From: Desulfovibrio sp.
Lineage (GTDB): Bacteria; Desulfobacterota; Desulfovibrionia; Desulfovibrionales; Desulfovibrionaceae
Assembly: GCA_030145055.1 (NCBI GenBank)
Contig: JAQYWK010000003.1
Span: forward strand, 496,001-560,000
DNA: 64,000 bases
Reading direction: 5' to 3'
Positions 35,325 to 44,099 of this stretch are shown here, piece by piece. Under the pieces are notes generated by a model that saw only the letters and a list, made by a program, of their open reading frames with translations, was not told the origin of the DNA and searched no databases. Made by a program: the position numbers and the translations under genes. Position 1 is the first letter of the stretch. Each line of letters starts with the position of its first letter.

Positions 35325-37295
35325 TTATTCAATATCAAAAATCAGGTTGCCGTAAGCATCTACTGAACCCTTGGCAAAGGGCGGAATAACCAAAGTAGAA
35401 CTGTATTCAATAATGATAGCCGGCCCATCAACATTATTCCCGGGCAAGAGTTTCTCTCTATCCAGAATACGGGTATCCATGGAGATTGAATCAAAAACTG
35501 TCTTGGTAGTCCCGATTAGAGCATCACTTGGCATCTCTTTCGTTAGAGCTGAAGCTTCTGGAAATTCCGGTTTAACGGGCATTCCGCGAGTTCTGAGTCT
35601 AATATTTACTATTTCAACTGCCTTTGAATCAGTACGGTAACCGTAATTCTGCTCATGAAGCTGAGAAAATTCTTCGATCCAGTCGCCGCCGAAAGGTACA
35701 ATTATTTCGAAAGACTGCCCTTGATAGCGCATATCTAAAAACCGTTCGACGGTGATATCGTTAGGTGCAAAGCCCTCTTCTTCAAGTGCCGCGCGACCTT
35801 GAGTTTCGAGTGGTGCGAACAAAGTTTTGAGGTCATCAGCAGTCGTATTATGCTGGTTACGCATGACCGTTAACGAATAATCTTTGATAACATCAGCCAT
35901 AACCATGCCTACTGCGGAAAGTATGCCGGGATTATTTGGAATAAAAAGTTTCGGAATTGAGAGAAGTTTTGCGAGGAAAGCACAGTGCATTCCGCCAGCG
36001 CCGCCGAATGAAAACATGGTAAATTCGCGTGGATCAAATCCTCTTTCAACCGAAATAACTCTAATAGCCCGTTCCATATTGGTATTGGCAATATCAAGAA
36101 CCCCTTCTGCAAGTTCGATAGGACTGAGATTTGCTTTGGTAGCCATTGCTTCCATTGCGGAGTTCAATTTGTCCGTTTTGAGCGACATTTCGCCGCCGAG
36201 GAAATGTTCAGGAATAAGGCGCCCAAGGAACAAATTAGCGTCAGTGACCGTGAGTTCATACCCCTTACCATAACAGATAGGACCGGGATCAGCCCCCGCG
36301 CTTTCAGGACCGACAGTAAGAGAACCGCCCGCGTCTAGGCGAGCAATAGAACCACCGCCAGCGCCAACAGTATGGATATCAATCATGGGCACTTTGACAG
36401 GATAATCTTCGATTGCGGACTCAAGAGTCAACGGAAGTTCACCGTTAATAAGTGCGACATCGGAAGACGTGCCCCCCATATCAAAAGTTATGAGATTGTC
36501 GTAACCAGCCATTTTACCAATTGCATGTGCGCCAACCGCGCCCCCTGCTGGGCCTGATAAAATTGTGCGAACAGACTCATTCATTGCAGTTTCAGCGGAA
36601 ATTGATCCACCGTTACTTTGCATTATACGTAAGGAATCTTCGCCAAGGAACTCTTGCAAAAAAGTAAGATAACGAGTCATTTTCGGGGAGACGTACGCAT
36701 TAATTACGGTAGTTGAAGTGCGCTCAAATTCGCGAAACTCTGCTAAAATTTCATGAGAAACAGACACAGGCACGCCTACTTGAGAAAGTAAATCGCGCAT
36801 TCTGTTCTCATGATCTGGATTTAAATATGAAAAAAGAAGACAGAGTGCAACAGATTCCACTTCTTCTTCTTTGATTTTTTTGAGTATATGTTTTACTTTT
36901 TCTTCCGAAAAAGGTTCAATTTCTTTCCCAGTCTGATCAATTCTGCCAGTTATTCCGAACCTTAATCCAGGTGGAACAATATGCGGTTTCTTGCAAAATG
37001 AAAGATTATAAAGCTGTGAACGGTTCTGCCGCCCGATCTGGACAACATCTTCAAAACCTTCATTAGTAATGAGTGCGGTCTTAACTCCCTTGCGCTCAAG
37101 TATCGCGTTCGTGGCAACAGTTGAGCCATGTACAACCTGCACTATCCTTCCGTCTGCAATAAGTTTAAGCCCGTTAATAACCGCTTCAGAGGGATCATGA
37201 GGAGTAGAAAGTCTTTTATGCACTCCCCAAGTTTCGCCGTCTTTATAAATAAAATCTGTAAAAGTTCCGCCTGTATCAACTCCAACTATAAGCAC
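35325..37295 (-). CDS. hyuA: hydantoinase A / 5-oxoprolinase alpha-type subunit
   Basis: 656 residues with an actin-like ATPase core: VGVDTGGTFTDFIY at the N-terminus, HGSTVATNAILER, LSGPAGGAVGA, FDMGGTSSDVALI, and TVGAGGGSIARLD. Supplies the ATP-phosphorylating half of the two-subunit hydantoinase/oxoprolinase. Start set at GTG 37295, four bases after GGAGG; the open frame reaches 37337 but lacks a site there. First gene of the operon, with paired operator-like repeats 130 bases upstream. Confidence 0.88.
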   Translation of the reverse strand: MLIVGVDTGGTFTDFIYKDGETWGVHKRLSTPHDPSEAVINGLKLIADGRIVQVVHGSTVATNAILERKGVKTALITNEGFEDVVQIGRQNRSQLYNLSFCKKPHIVPPGLRFGITGRIDQTGKEIEPFSEEKVKHILKKIKEEEVESVALCLLFSYLNPDHENRMRDLLSQVGVPVSVSHEILAEFREFERTSTTVINAYVSPKMTRYLTFLQEFLGEDSLRIMQSNGGSISAETAMNESVRTILSGPAGGAVGAHAIGKMAGYDNLITFDMGGTSSDVALINGELPLTLESAIEDYPVKVPMIDIHTVGAGGGSIARLDAGGSLTVGPESAGADPGPICYGKGYELTVTDANLFLGRLIPEHFLGGEMSLKTDKLNSAMEAMATKANLSPIELAEGVLDIANTNMERAIRVISVERGFDPREFTMFSFGGAGGMHCAFLAKLLSIPKLFIPNNPGILSAVGMVMADVIKDYSLTVMRNQHNTTADDLKTLFAPLETQGRAALEEEGFAPNDITVERFLDMRYQGQSFEIIVPFGGDWIEEFSQLHEQNYGYRTDSKAVEIVNIRLRTRGMPVKPEFPEASALTKEMPSDALIGTTKTVFDSISMDTRILDREKLLPGNNVDGPAIIIEYSSTLVIPPFAKGSVDAYGNLIFDIE

Positions 37296-37420
37296 GATAC
37301 CTCCTACGATATATGTAAAATAAATTTCACAAAGCAAGATTATTGTATTAATTATTCAAATGATATCTTCAACGAGAACATGACTTTAACCAAATACACC
37401 TTGAATTAATAGGTGTTATT

Positions 37421-37453
37421 TTTGTCCAAATGCATGTATAAAATTTGTACAAA
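37421..37453. promoter_or_regulatory. paired operator-like palindromes upstream of hyuA
   Basis: TTTGTCCAAA (37421-37430) and the perfect palindrome TTTGTACAAA (37444-37453) are spaced 23 bases centre to centre, about two helical turns. They resemble GntR-family half-site arrangements. A hairpin ACACCT/AGGTGT (37396-37416) lies between them and hyuA. No regulator gene is adjacent. Confidence 0.4.
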
Positions 37454-37656
37454 CATTAAATATTTCTCCCAAATTAATTATGCACTCTCTCTTAATATGA
37501 TGGTGATCAACATCTATTACTGGAATTGTAGCCCTCCTGCACAACAGGTTGCAATGACGAAAGCTGCTATCGAAGCTTATAGAAAGTAATTATTATGCGC
37601 CATGTCATCAGATTAATCGAGGACCTTTCCATAGTAGGGACCTTTCTTTGTTGTAG

Positions 37657-37950
37657 TTGAGATTTTCCTCCGAGCTGTACTTAACACCTCAACACTGGTC
37701 TCCAGTGAATATGGCGGGCACACTTGGTTTTTTTAATACATCTATCGGGCAGCTTTTCATCGCAGGAGTCATTCCCAGTTTAATGCTTGCGACCAGCTAC
37801 TCCGTCTACATAATGGTCCGCTGTAAAAGACATCCTTAAAGCAACTTTTCCGTTTTTCTTAATCATGGTGCTTATGGTAATTATTGTCACAGTGTTTCCG
37901 GAAATAGTTTTCTATCTTCCTGAAAAAATGATTAATATGTATTTTTTAAA
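37657..37950 (+). pseudogene. relic of a TRAP transporter large permease (DctM)
   Basis: Two DctM fragments in different frames. The first reads AGTLG..SIGQLFIAGVIPSLMLA (compare the intact copy in this window, IGRLFLGGVVPGILL). The second, from 37841, reads PFFLIMVLMVIIVTVFPEIVFYLP, the typical last span and end of DctM. Most of the protein is missing between and before them. A short in-frame end upstream (..VAMTKAAIEAYRK, stop near 37588) could be a DctP tail. This looks like a deleted TRAP operon that once stood beside the hydantoinase genes. Confidence 0.6.
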
Positions 37951-38041
37951 GAAAATTTATACGCCACAAAAATACCATGTCAGCACTCCCCTGTTTAATC
38001 TGGTAGTATACCAGTAAATATGAAACTAGCAGGAGGATAAC

Positions 38042-38977
38042 ATGGCTAAGTTGACAATATCATCAATTGGTAGGTTTGTGGAAGGCTTTCAAGGCCAACG
38101 CTTTTCGTAGGAATTGACATCCATAAGCGTAGTTTTAGTATTGCTCTACTTAGACCCGATGGAATGATCAAAGATTGGACAACTCCAGCCGACGTCAAAG
38201 CTGTCACCAACAGACTCACCTCACTTAAAATTCACATAGCAACTGTATGCTATGAGTCTGGACCAACTTGCTTCGGCCTTGCGCGTAGCCTTCGACATGC
38301 AGGAATTAAAGTAATAGTTGCTGCTCCAAGTCGTATTCCTCGCCCTGTTGCGGCTACTAACAAAACCGACAGTCTTGATTGCAGAAAACTTGCAAAGTTT
38401 GCATCTTCAGGATTGATTCGGTCAATTGCAATTCCTAGTGAAAGGGAAGAAGCATTCCGTGCTTTATCGAGAAGACGCCATCAGCTTACGGATTCATTGC
38501 GTAGAGTGAAACAGCGAATCACGTCTTTGCTGCTTGTTTTGGGAGTAACTGAGCCTGCGGGAATAGATCATTGGGGAAAAACAGCCGTGCTGGCTCTTGA
38601 TACTCTGCATCTACCTGCCGTAGCAGCTGAAACACGAGATAGTCTTTTAGATGAGTTAAAATATACAATTCTAGCTCAAAAGAAAGTGGATTTGCAGTTA
38701 AAAGAACTCGCAGAGGAACAAGACGAGGTAATCAGTATTGCCGCAATGAGGTCAGTTCCTGGCGTCGGCAAAGTCGTTGCAACTACATTCGCAGCGGAGA
38801 TTGCGAAGCCTACTCATTGAAGCGGCTTGGATATAGAAACAAAAAGATGAATGGGCTTGTAACTTTTACAACAGAATTTTGGGCAAACATGGAGTGCCTC
38901 AAAAGGCAATTGCCGCGTTAGCCCGAAAATTGGCTGCTTTGCTTTGGAAATTAAGTCTTCCGACAGCAACAGCCTAA
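38042..38977 (+). mobile_element. decayed IS110-family element (transposase pseudogene)
   Basis: AGGAGG and ATG at 38042 open the frame, which stops at 38110; a frameshift then leads into VGIDIHKRSFSIALL, the DEDD-type N-terminal catalytic region of IS110 transposases. The main frame continues (AAPSRIPRPV, NKTDSLDCRKLAKFA, RRRHQLTDSLRRVKQRI) to the RSVPGVGKVVATTFAAEI motif and stops at 38820. The C-terminal end (KDEWACNFYNRILGKHGVPQKAIAALARKLAALLW) is in another frame, with an internal TAG and an estimated 50 residues missing. Non-functional. IS110 elements lack terminal inverted repeats, so ends cannot be fixed. The 38978-39180 stretch has no gene. Confidence 0.85.
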
Positions 38978-39183
38978 GGGATCGCGGGGGCCTTTTGGGT
39001 TGCTTAGATAACGACACAAAAATGGCGATCCAAAATTGATTTGGTACCGAATCGGTACTTGGTGCCTCAGAGCACGAATAAGAAAAGGAATATAAATACT
39101 TACACCGTAGGGTGAGGGGCAACTACGGCCGACAAAAAGTTGTAATTATATTTTACGGGGTGCTTGACTTTGTGCCGCATAAG

Positions 39184-39221
39184 AAAAAGGTTTCCCGACT
39201 ATCTAGTCCGGGAACCTTTTT
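39184..39221. terminator. terminator after the isomerase-like gene
   Basis: AAAAAGGTT..CCCG..ACT / AGT..CGGGA..ACCTTTTT hairpin with A-run and T-run on both sides. It ends the minus-strand gene at 39295 and could also act on the plus strand. Confidence 0.8.
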
Positions 39222-39294
39222 ATATTTTAGCTGTATTTAGCAGTAATATTTAACGCTTATACCTTCACCAGAAATCAAACAAACCAATGAACTT

Positions 39295-40104
39295 CTAAAA
39301 AAGTGACCGCGCAATCTTCTGTTCAAAATACTGAATACTTACTTCAAAATCATCGCGAGTATGTGGCTCCAAAGTAATACTTGGCAATGGATCAAGTTCT
39401 TTTATGCGAGAAGTGATATGCTCCCAATCCATAGTACCCTGCCCAAGAGCTAAGTGATCATCCTTGCTACCGTTGTTGTCATGAAGGTGAATGTGTTTGA
39501 TGTAGGGTGCAAAGGAGTCAAACCAAAAGTCAAAATCACCCTTTTCAGATCCTTTAGAAAACGAATGCCAATGTCCCAAATCAAAACATACGCCAACATT
39601 ATCTCGATCAAGTTCATCAATAATCTGAACAATAGGACCCGGGTCATATTCATATGTATTTTCAAGGCAAAGCATAGGATGATCAGGCCATGAATCGCTT
39701 AACCTAGCAATGCCTTCGAGACAATTCTGATAAGCTCGTTCAAAGAGAGGCTCTTCAAGCCATGAGGTAAACGAAGGATGCATAACCATGCGCTGGGGGG
39801 AAAATATCTTTGCAAGCTCAAAAGCACCGCACAAAGTATCTATAGATGCTTCTCTAATAGCTGGATTAAGACTCGCCGGCTTCAAGTCCAGAAAAGGGAG
39901 GTGGACAGTACATTTCAATCCGGCATCAACAAGCCTGTCTCTGACATATAATAGCCAATCCTTGCTCATGCACTCGTTCCCAAGGCAATCCAAGCCAAGT
40001 TCAGGCTGAATTGAATTATCGATAAAAAGATCTAAATATTCTGGATCATTATAAATATATCTAAGAGGAAGATTTACGTAGCAGTTTTCGAATCCGGCTT
40101 TCAT
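39295..40104 (-). CDS. sugar phosphate isomerase/epimerase-like TIM barrel protein
   Basis: 269 residues of the xylose-isomerase-like/AP-endonuclease-2 superfamily. Metal-site landmarks: VHLPFLDL, MVMHPSF, CLENTYE, VGVCFDLGHWHSF, HIHLHDNNG, HLALGQGTMDW, and ITLEPH at the end. These carry the usual Glu/Asp/His ligands. The substrate is not recognisable; members act on sugars, inositols or hydroxypyruvate. GGGGGAATGAG precedes the ATG. Monocistronic; the next gene on this strand starts 45 bases upstream. Confidence 0.8.
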   Translation of the reverse strand: MKAGFENCYVNLPLRYIYNDPEYLDLFIDNSIQPELGLDCLGNECMSKDWLLYVRDRLVDAGLKCTVHLPFLDLKPASLNPAIREASIDTLCGAFELAKIFSPQRMVMHPSFTSWLEEPLFERAYQNCLEGIARLSDSWPDHPMLCLENTYEYDPGPIVQIIDELDRDNVGVCFDLGHWHSFSKGSEKGDFDFWFDSFAPYIKHIHLHDNNGSKDDHLALGQGTMDWEHITSRIKELDPLPSITLEPHTRDDFEVSIQYFEQKIARSLF

Positions 40105-40148
40105 CTCATTCCCCCATATTGAACAGTTTTATGTCATAATTTAATGTT

Positions 40149-41891
40149 TTAATTCAAAGAAGTATGAAGAATTTTCGATCCTCTAAAAATCATTTCACCA
40201 ACAGACTCAAATGTAGTTGAATGCCGAAGAGTAAGTGTTACGTCCTTACCAGCTTCAACATCAAAGGATTCGCCCCATGCAACCGGGATTCTGTCGAGGA
40301 ATGGCTGAATTTTATCAAGCTGCCCATTACTCCAAGCCTCAATTAACACATACCTATCAGCTGGAATCTCGTTGATCTTATTACGTTCCCACTTAATTAA
40401 TAAATCAGAACCGTGCGCCCTGCCAAGTTCAAGAGCCTTAATTATGCGGGGCCGAATTGAAAGATAAAATTCTGACCCACGCTTTCCGGGGGTTTCTCTT
40501 GCTATTCTGTAGCGAAAACTGCCGTCATTTGTAATCAGTCTGTACTTGTCCATAAAATTTCCGGGATCAGCAATAATTTCATGCCCAATATCCTGCCCGC
40601 TATTTACCATAACGGAAGCGACAAAACCCTTTAAGTTAAGGATTTCATTTCTATTACTGCCCAGCACACCTTCAATTATAAATTGGTCTCCCTCTACAGC
40701 ATTCAAAACTCCAGAAGCAGAAACAAAATGCGGATCACCGTTTAACCAGCACAAAAATACCGGACCATGCGGTTCAGGAGAACTATCATTTTGACCAGTC
40801 CAGCGAACTTTTGCAGTCGTCATTTTGCTACCATCAAGACTAACTTCGAGAGCAGGGAATGATGATAAAGCCATGCGAGGTGCTGTAAGTAAATTTAGGT
40901 TCGGACGGTCGCTTGCAAAAACAGCTACGGCAGGCTCCAAACCAGAATGAGTCATTGCCCTGCCTGTACCGGAAGTTGAAACAGGACCACCGCGAACAAG
41001 GTTAACGGACTTCCCTCTAAGGGGGCTACCATTAACCTTTATTTCCAAACCGGCAGGCCTGCCTGCTTTGGGAAATGAAAATTCAGGAACACTTAGTTCC
41101 AGACCAAACTCTTCAAGTAAATAAACGGTCGCCTTCAACTGCTCACGAACCTTCCATTCTAGATTTCTTATATCCTTACTTACTTCAACGGCCATTGCGG
41201 GAATTCCCCGCTCAACCAGAGCATAGCAGGTCAAAGACTTAAGCATTTCAGGATACTGAGTGGCTGTGGCAAATGTGTCGGTATTAAAAAGAGTAAACCG
41301 GAAAGATTTATTTGGAATATCTGCATTTAACCGAGAAATGGCTCGCTGACACATTTCTGCCAAACGGATATTTTTATATACCCCGGCATCAATGATCATT
41401 GATTGCCCATAACGCTTGGGATTTCGCAATTTATTTATATAGGTAGGACTGTAAAAGCCACTTCCTTCGTGGAGATGGATGAAGCCGTCAGCATCATTGA
41501 GTAAAAAGCGAATAGCCTTAGCAAGGCGATCTTCGTAGAAATTATTGTATTCTTTGTCGAACCTTCTATTCAGGTCAACATTGATCTGCCGTGCACGCCG
41601 AAGGATGGAGGGTTCATTTGCTCGAGGAACAATGATCAAATTACCTTTGCGGACATTGCTGCGCGTAAGTAACTGCCCAGTGAAAAATCCTGAGAGTTCG
41701 TCTCCTTGAATACCCCCCTGAACCATAATCGTTGGGCCAGGCTGATCACCGAAAACCCAAGTCACGCGCAGAGGGTACTGAGTTCCTTCGAAAAAAGTAA
41801 AACTCCGCATATGCTGAGCATGTGCGGAAGATACAGCTAAAATAAGCGTAAAAATGCTAATTAAAAATACGCGACAGAGGGTATACTTCAC
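40149..41891 (-). CDS. periplasmic M14/M99-type carboxypeptidase, Csd4-like
   Basis: 580 residues with a signal peptide (RVFLISIFTLILAVSSAHA). The N-terminal zinc-peptidase domain shows QGGIQGDELSGFF (HxxE-like site changed to QGDE), NVDLNRRFDK, FIHLHEGSGFY with the second His, and AVEVSKDIRN near 240. Then come C-terminal beta domains, as in the M99 D,L-carboxypeptidase Csd4 of Helicobacter, where Gln also replaces the first His. Such enzymes trim peptidoglycan tripeptides and set cell curvature. The start overlaps the upstream gene by 35 bases; all three genes of this unit run together. Confidence 0.7.
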   Translation of the reverse strand: MKYTLCRVFLISIFTLILAVSSAHAQHMRSFTFFEGTQYPLRVTWVFGDQPGPTIMVQGGIQGDELSGFFTGQLLTRSNVRKGNLIIVPRANEPSILRRARQINVDLNRRFDKEYNNFYEDRLAKAIRFLLNDADGFIHLHEGSGFYSPTYINKLRNPKRYGQSMIIDAGVYKNIRLAEMCQRAISRLNADIPNKSFRFTLFNTDTFATATQYPEMLKSLTCYALVERGIPAMAVEVSKDIRNLEWKVREQLKATVYLLEEFGLELSVPEFSFPKAGRPAGLEIKVNGSPLRGKSVNLVRGGPVSTSGTGRAMTHSGLEPAVAVFASDRPNLNLLTAPRMALSSFPALEVSLDGSKMTTAKVRWTGQNDSSPEPHGPVFLCWLNGDPHFVSASGVLNAVEGDQFIIEGVLGSNRNEILNLKGFVASVMVNSGQDIGHEIIADPGNFMDKYRLITNDGSFRYRIARETPGKRGSEFYLSIRPRIIKALELGRAHGSDLLIKWERNKINEIPADRYVLIEAWSNGQLDKIQPFLDRIPVAWGESFDVEAGKDVTLTLRHSTTFESVGEMIFRGSKILHTSLN

Positions 41892-42561
41892 TGAATATTA
41901 ACTCATTATTATTAGTGCTTATCATCAGGCGAAGACCATACATATCTTTTAATGCCATCCCGGACGGCAGAGCGAATCTTGTTCTGACAACTTTGAATCT
42001 CTGAATGTGAAAGGCCATATCGTTGCGATTAACTTTAACAACCGAACTATGCCCGTTATTGGCAATAAGTTCGACTCCAGCCAGACCACTAAGAGAAGAA
42101 GAAGTTTGTAGGTTATTCAAATCAAAACTTAAAGCCAGACTTCCTCCAGAATAACGAATTTTTACATTCTCAACTCCGGCACGCATAAGATTCTTATAAA
42201 ATAACAACTTCTTTAAATCAGTCCCGGTAGGAGCCTCAACCTTCTTTTCCTCCACAGGAACGGAAGCTAAAAGAGATTGTACGTCATTGGGATCATAAGA
42301 GTCTAAAATTTTATTTACATTTTCAAGTCGCTCAAGCTGAATAGAAGCGTCATTCAGATTCTTCTGTAATGCAAGCTTATCTTGCCTTAGTTCGGTATTT
42401 TGATTCCAAAAATTGTATCCAGACCAAGCTCCGACTCCAGCACAGACTGCAAGCAAGATAATGAACCAAAAAAAGACGCTCAGCCAAAAAGGGCTCAGCC
42501 TATACCTTTTTACAGTATCATCATCGCGCATGAAAAGAACATTATATTTGGTATTACCCAT
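41857..42561 (-). CDS. single-span membrane protein with coiled coil, between Csd4-like and Csd6-like genes
   Basis: 234 residues: short cytoplasmic tail (NTKYNVLFMRDDDTVKRYRL), one span (WLSVFFWFIILLAVCAGVGAW), a coiled coil (NTELRQDKLALQKNLNDASIQLERLENV), and a beta-rich periplasmic domain. Start set at 42561 because its ATG shares a base with the TGA of the preceding gene (TGATG), nine bases after GGAG; longer starts run into that gene. No enzyme motif. Its place suggests a membrane scaffold for the two peptidoglycan-trimming enzymes, by inference. Confidence 0.65.
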   Translation of the reverse strand: MGNTKYNVLFMRDDDTVKRYRLSPFWLSVFFWFIILLAVCAGVGAWSGYNFWNQNTELRQDKLALQKNLNDASIQLERLENVNKILDSYDPNDVQSLLASVPVEEKKVEAPTGTDLKKLLFYKNLMRAGVENVKIRYSGGSLALSFDLNNLQTSSSLSGLAGVELIANNGHSSVVKVNRNDMAFHIQRFKVVRTRFALPSGMALKDMYGLRLMISTNNNELIFSEVYPLSRIFN

Positions 42562-43829
42562 CAGCGACTGCTCCATTGTTCGTCTACGATACGCCATCCG
42601 CCATTAACAGGACGAAGGACTAATTTCTTGCTACCAAAATCGCTATAACCAGATATATCAGAGTAGGATTGTCTGAAAGCAACTTCTATCCCCTGAGGGT
42701 GTTCTTTAAGCCTGACCTTATTAAATTTAATAACAGAGGGTTTACGCTTTTCCCATACAGATTGCTTATGCTTCTTAATCAACTTTAAACCGCGCCTATT
42801 TCCCTGTCTGGCCTTCGCGTCATACATATTTGAATATGCACCAATGTCAGCAGTCAGCCAGCCGCTCCGCCAATCATCCATAAATGCAAGTATGCTTTTC
42901 CGCTTCAATTCAAGATATTCACTTGAAAAAGACTTCGACGCAGGACCATACTCACGTCCTACAATCTTCCACTTTCCATCAATTTTCTGCCAGTACAAAC
43001 GTTTTGTTGTCGAGGAAGAAAGGCGGCCGGATCTATAATACTGGTCGAACCATGTCACCCAGTAGTCAGGTCCGGGAAGAGCCCTAAGATTGAAAACAGA
43101 AACATCTACCCACGCAGTATTAGAAAATATTTTCTGTTTACGTTTTTTGAAATATTGAAAAGACCTGCCTTCTGTCTTGGCGAAAAGCTTGCTCGAATAC
43201 GCATCAAAGAAACCAGAATCACGTCTGGACCAGTCTGCGGCCCACTTATGAACAAGGTTCTTAATTACTATGGATTCCTCACCTTGAACGCCCGTCGCAT
43301 TACTCCATGCAACGTCTTCACCAATCACAACGGGTGTGCCAATTTCTATACGGGAATCAATAAAATTTATATCAGGATTTTCAAGAGCAACACATCCTTG
43401 AGTGTCCATGGCGACTAGCTGCTTGCCACGCCCATGTATCCATATTCCGTACCCGGTTTTACCGTTGATACGGTCGACAGGATTTGGAAAATCTAGAGGA
43501 AAAGCCATCTCACCATACAACTCAAAATTGACCAATCCGGTCCTCTTGCGCTTGGTAAAATATACACCCTCTGGAGTTCTCAAGTCGCCTTCAACTTCCT
43601 TGTCTCCTGCCTTTTTACCGGTTGCACAAGTAAATGTGGCTTCAGCACGTAAAGGACTTTTGTGGACGAGAAGGTGAATTTCCTGATCACCTTTATCCAC
43701 AGCAACAACTAGCCCAGGAACCAAAGTGGTACTTTCAAGCACCGGCTTCCAGCCCTCTGCAATACAATAAGTGCTCAAGTTTACGCTAATTAGGCAAACT
43801 GCAAATACTAATTTAAAAAAATGCATCAT
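42561..43829 (-). CDS. L,D-transpeptidase-fold protein with NTF2-like tail, Csd6-like
   Basis: 422 residues. Signal peptide (FFKLVFAVCLISVNLSTYCIA), a YkuD domain (about 35-165) with the catalytic motif GIWIHGRGKQLVAMDTQGCVALEN (the family's HG..T.GC), then NTF2-like regions (about 180-290 and 300-420). This domain order matches Helicobacter Csd6, an L,D-carboxypeptidase that shortens tetrapeptides to tripeptides for Csd4. First gene of a three-gene unit with a Csd4-like enzyme last. A conventional cross-linking L,D-transpeptidase is the alternative. Confidence 0.75.
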   Translation of the reverse strand: MMHFFKLVFAVCLISVNLSTYCIAEGWKPVLESTTLVPGLVVAVDKGDQEIHLLVHKSPLRAEATFTCATGKKAGDKEVEGDLRTPEGVYFTKRKRTGLVNFELYGEMAFPLDFPNPVDRINGKTGYGIWIHGRGKQLVAMDTQGCVALENPDINFIDSRIEIGTPVVIGEDVAWSNATGVQGEESIVIKNLVHKWAADWSRRDSGFFDAYSSKLFAKTEGRSFQYFKKRKQKIFSNTAWVDVSVFNLRALPGPDYWVTWFDQYYRSGRLSSSTTKRLYWQKIDGKWKIVGREYGPASKSFSSEYLELKRKSILAFMDDWRSGWLTADIGAYSNMYDAKARQGNRRGLKLIKKHKQSVWEKRKPSVIKFNKVRLKEHPQGIEVAFRQSYSDISGYSDFGSKKLVLRPVNGGWRIVDEQWSSR

Positions 43830-43966
43830 ACCGAAGCTGGAGTCCCATCGTTCGAAATATCTTTAAAAACACCATCAACTTTAACACTAAGATGGTTACG
43901 ATCAATAACCCCAATTGAAATATTGGAAAGCCAATCTACAGACCTACGGGAAAAACATTGAACCAC
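43826..43966 (-). CDS. possible 46-residue ORF preceding the Csd6-like gene
   Basis: GTG-started frame ending at a TGA that overlaps the Csd6-like start (ATGATG). The translation VVQCFSRRSVDWLSNISIG.. has ordinary composition, but no recognised family and only a poor AGGT upstream. It may be spurious; listed because of the overlap. Confidence 0.2.
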   Translation of the reverse strand: MVQCFSRRSVDWLSNISIGVIDRNHLSVKVDGVFKDISNDGTPASV

Positions 43967-44038
43967 ACCTGAAAGGAGTAGTAAAACAACATATTTTTTA
44001 TCTTACTAACACGAAAGCGAAAGTCCTGCAAAAAGGAG

Positions 44039-44070
44039 TACCCGGTTATGCCACAGGACAAAACCGGGTA
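44039..44070 (-). terminator. hairpin after purB
   Basis: Perfect TACCCGGTT (44039-44047) / AACCGGGTA (44062-44070) stem, 30 bases past the purB stop. The T-run is weak on the minus strand. Confidence 0.55.
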
Positions 44071-44099
44071 ATATTAACTATTAACAAGTCACAATTAAA

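Noticed and set aside
25880-37550. Shared ATTGTAGCCCTCC near 25887 and 37526 as possible attachment or integration sites
   Set aside because: Only about 13 bases are common and the flanks diverge; no integrase lies between or beside them.
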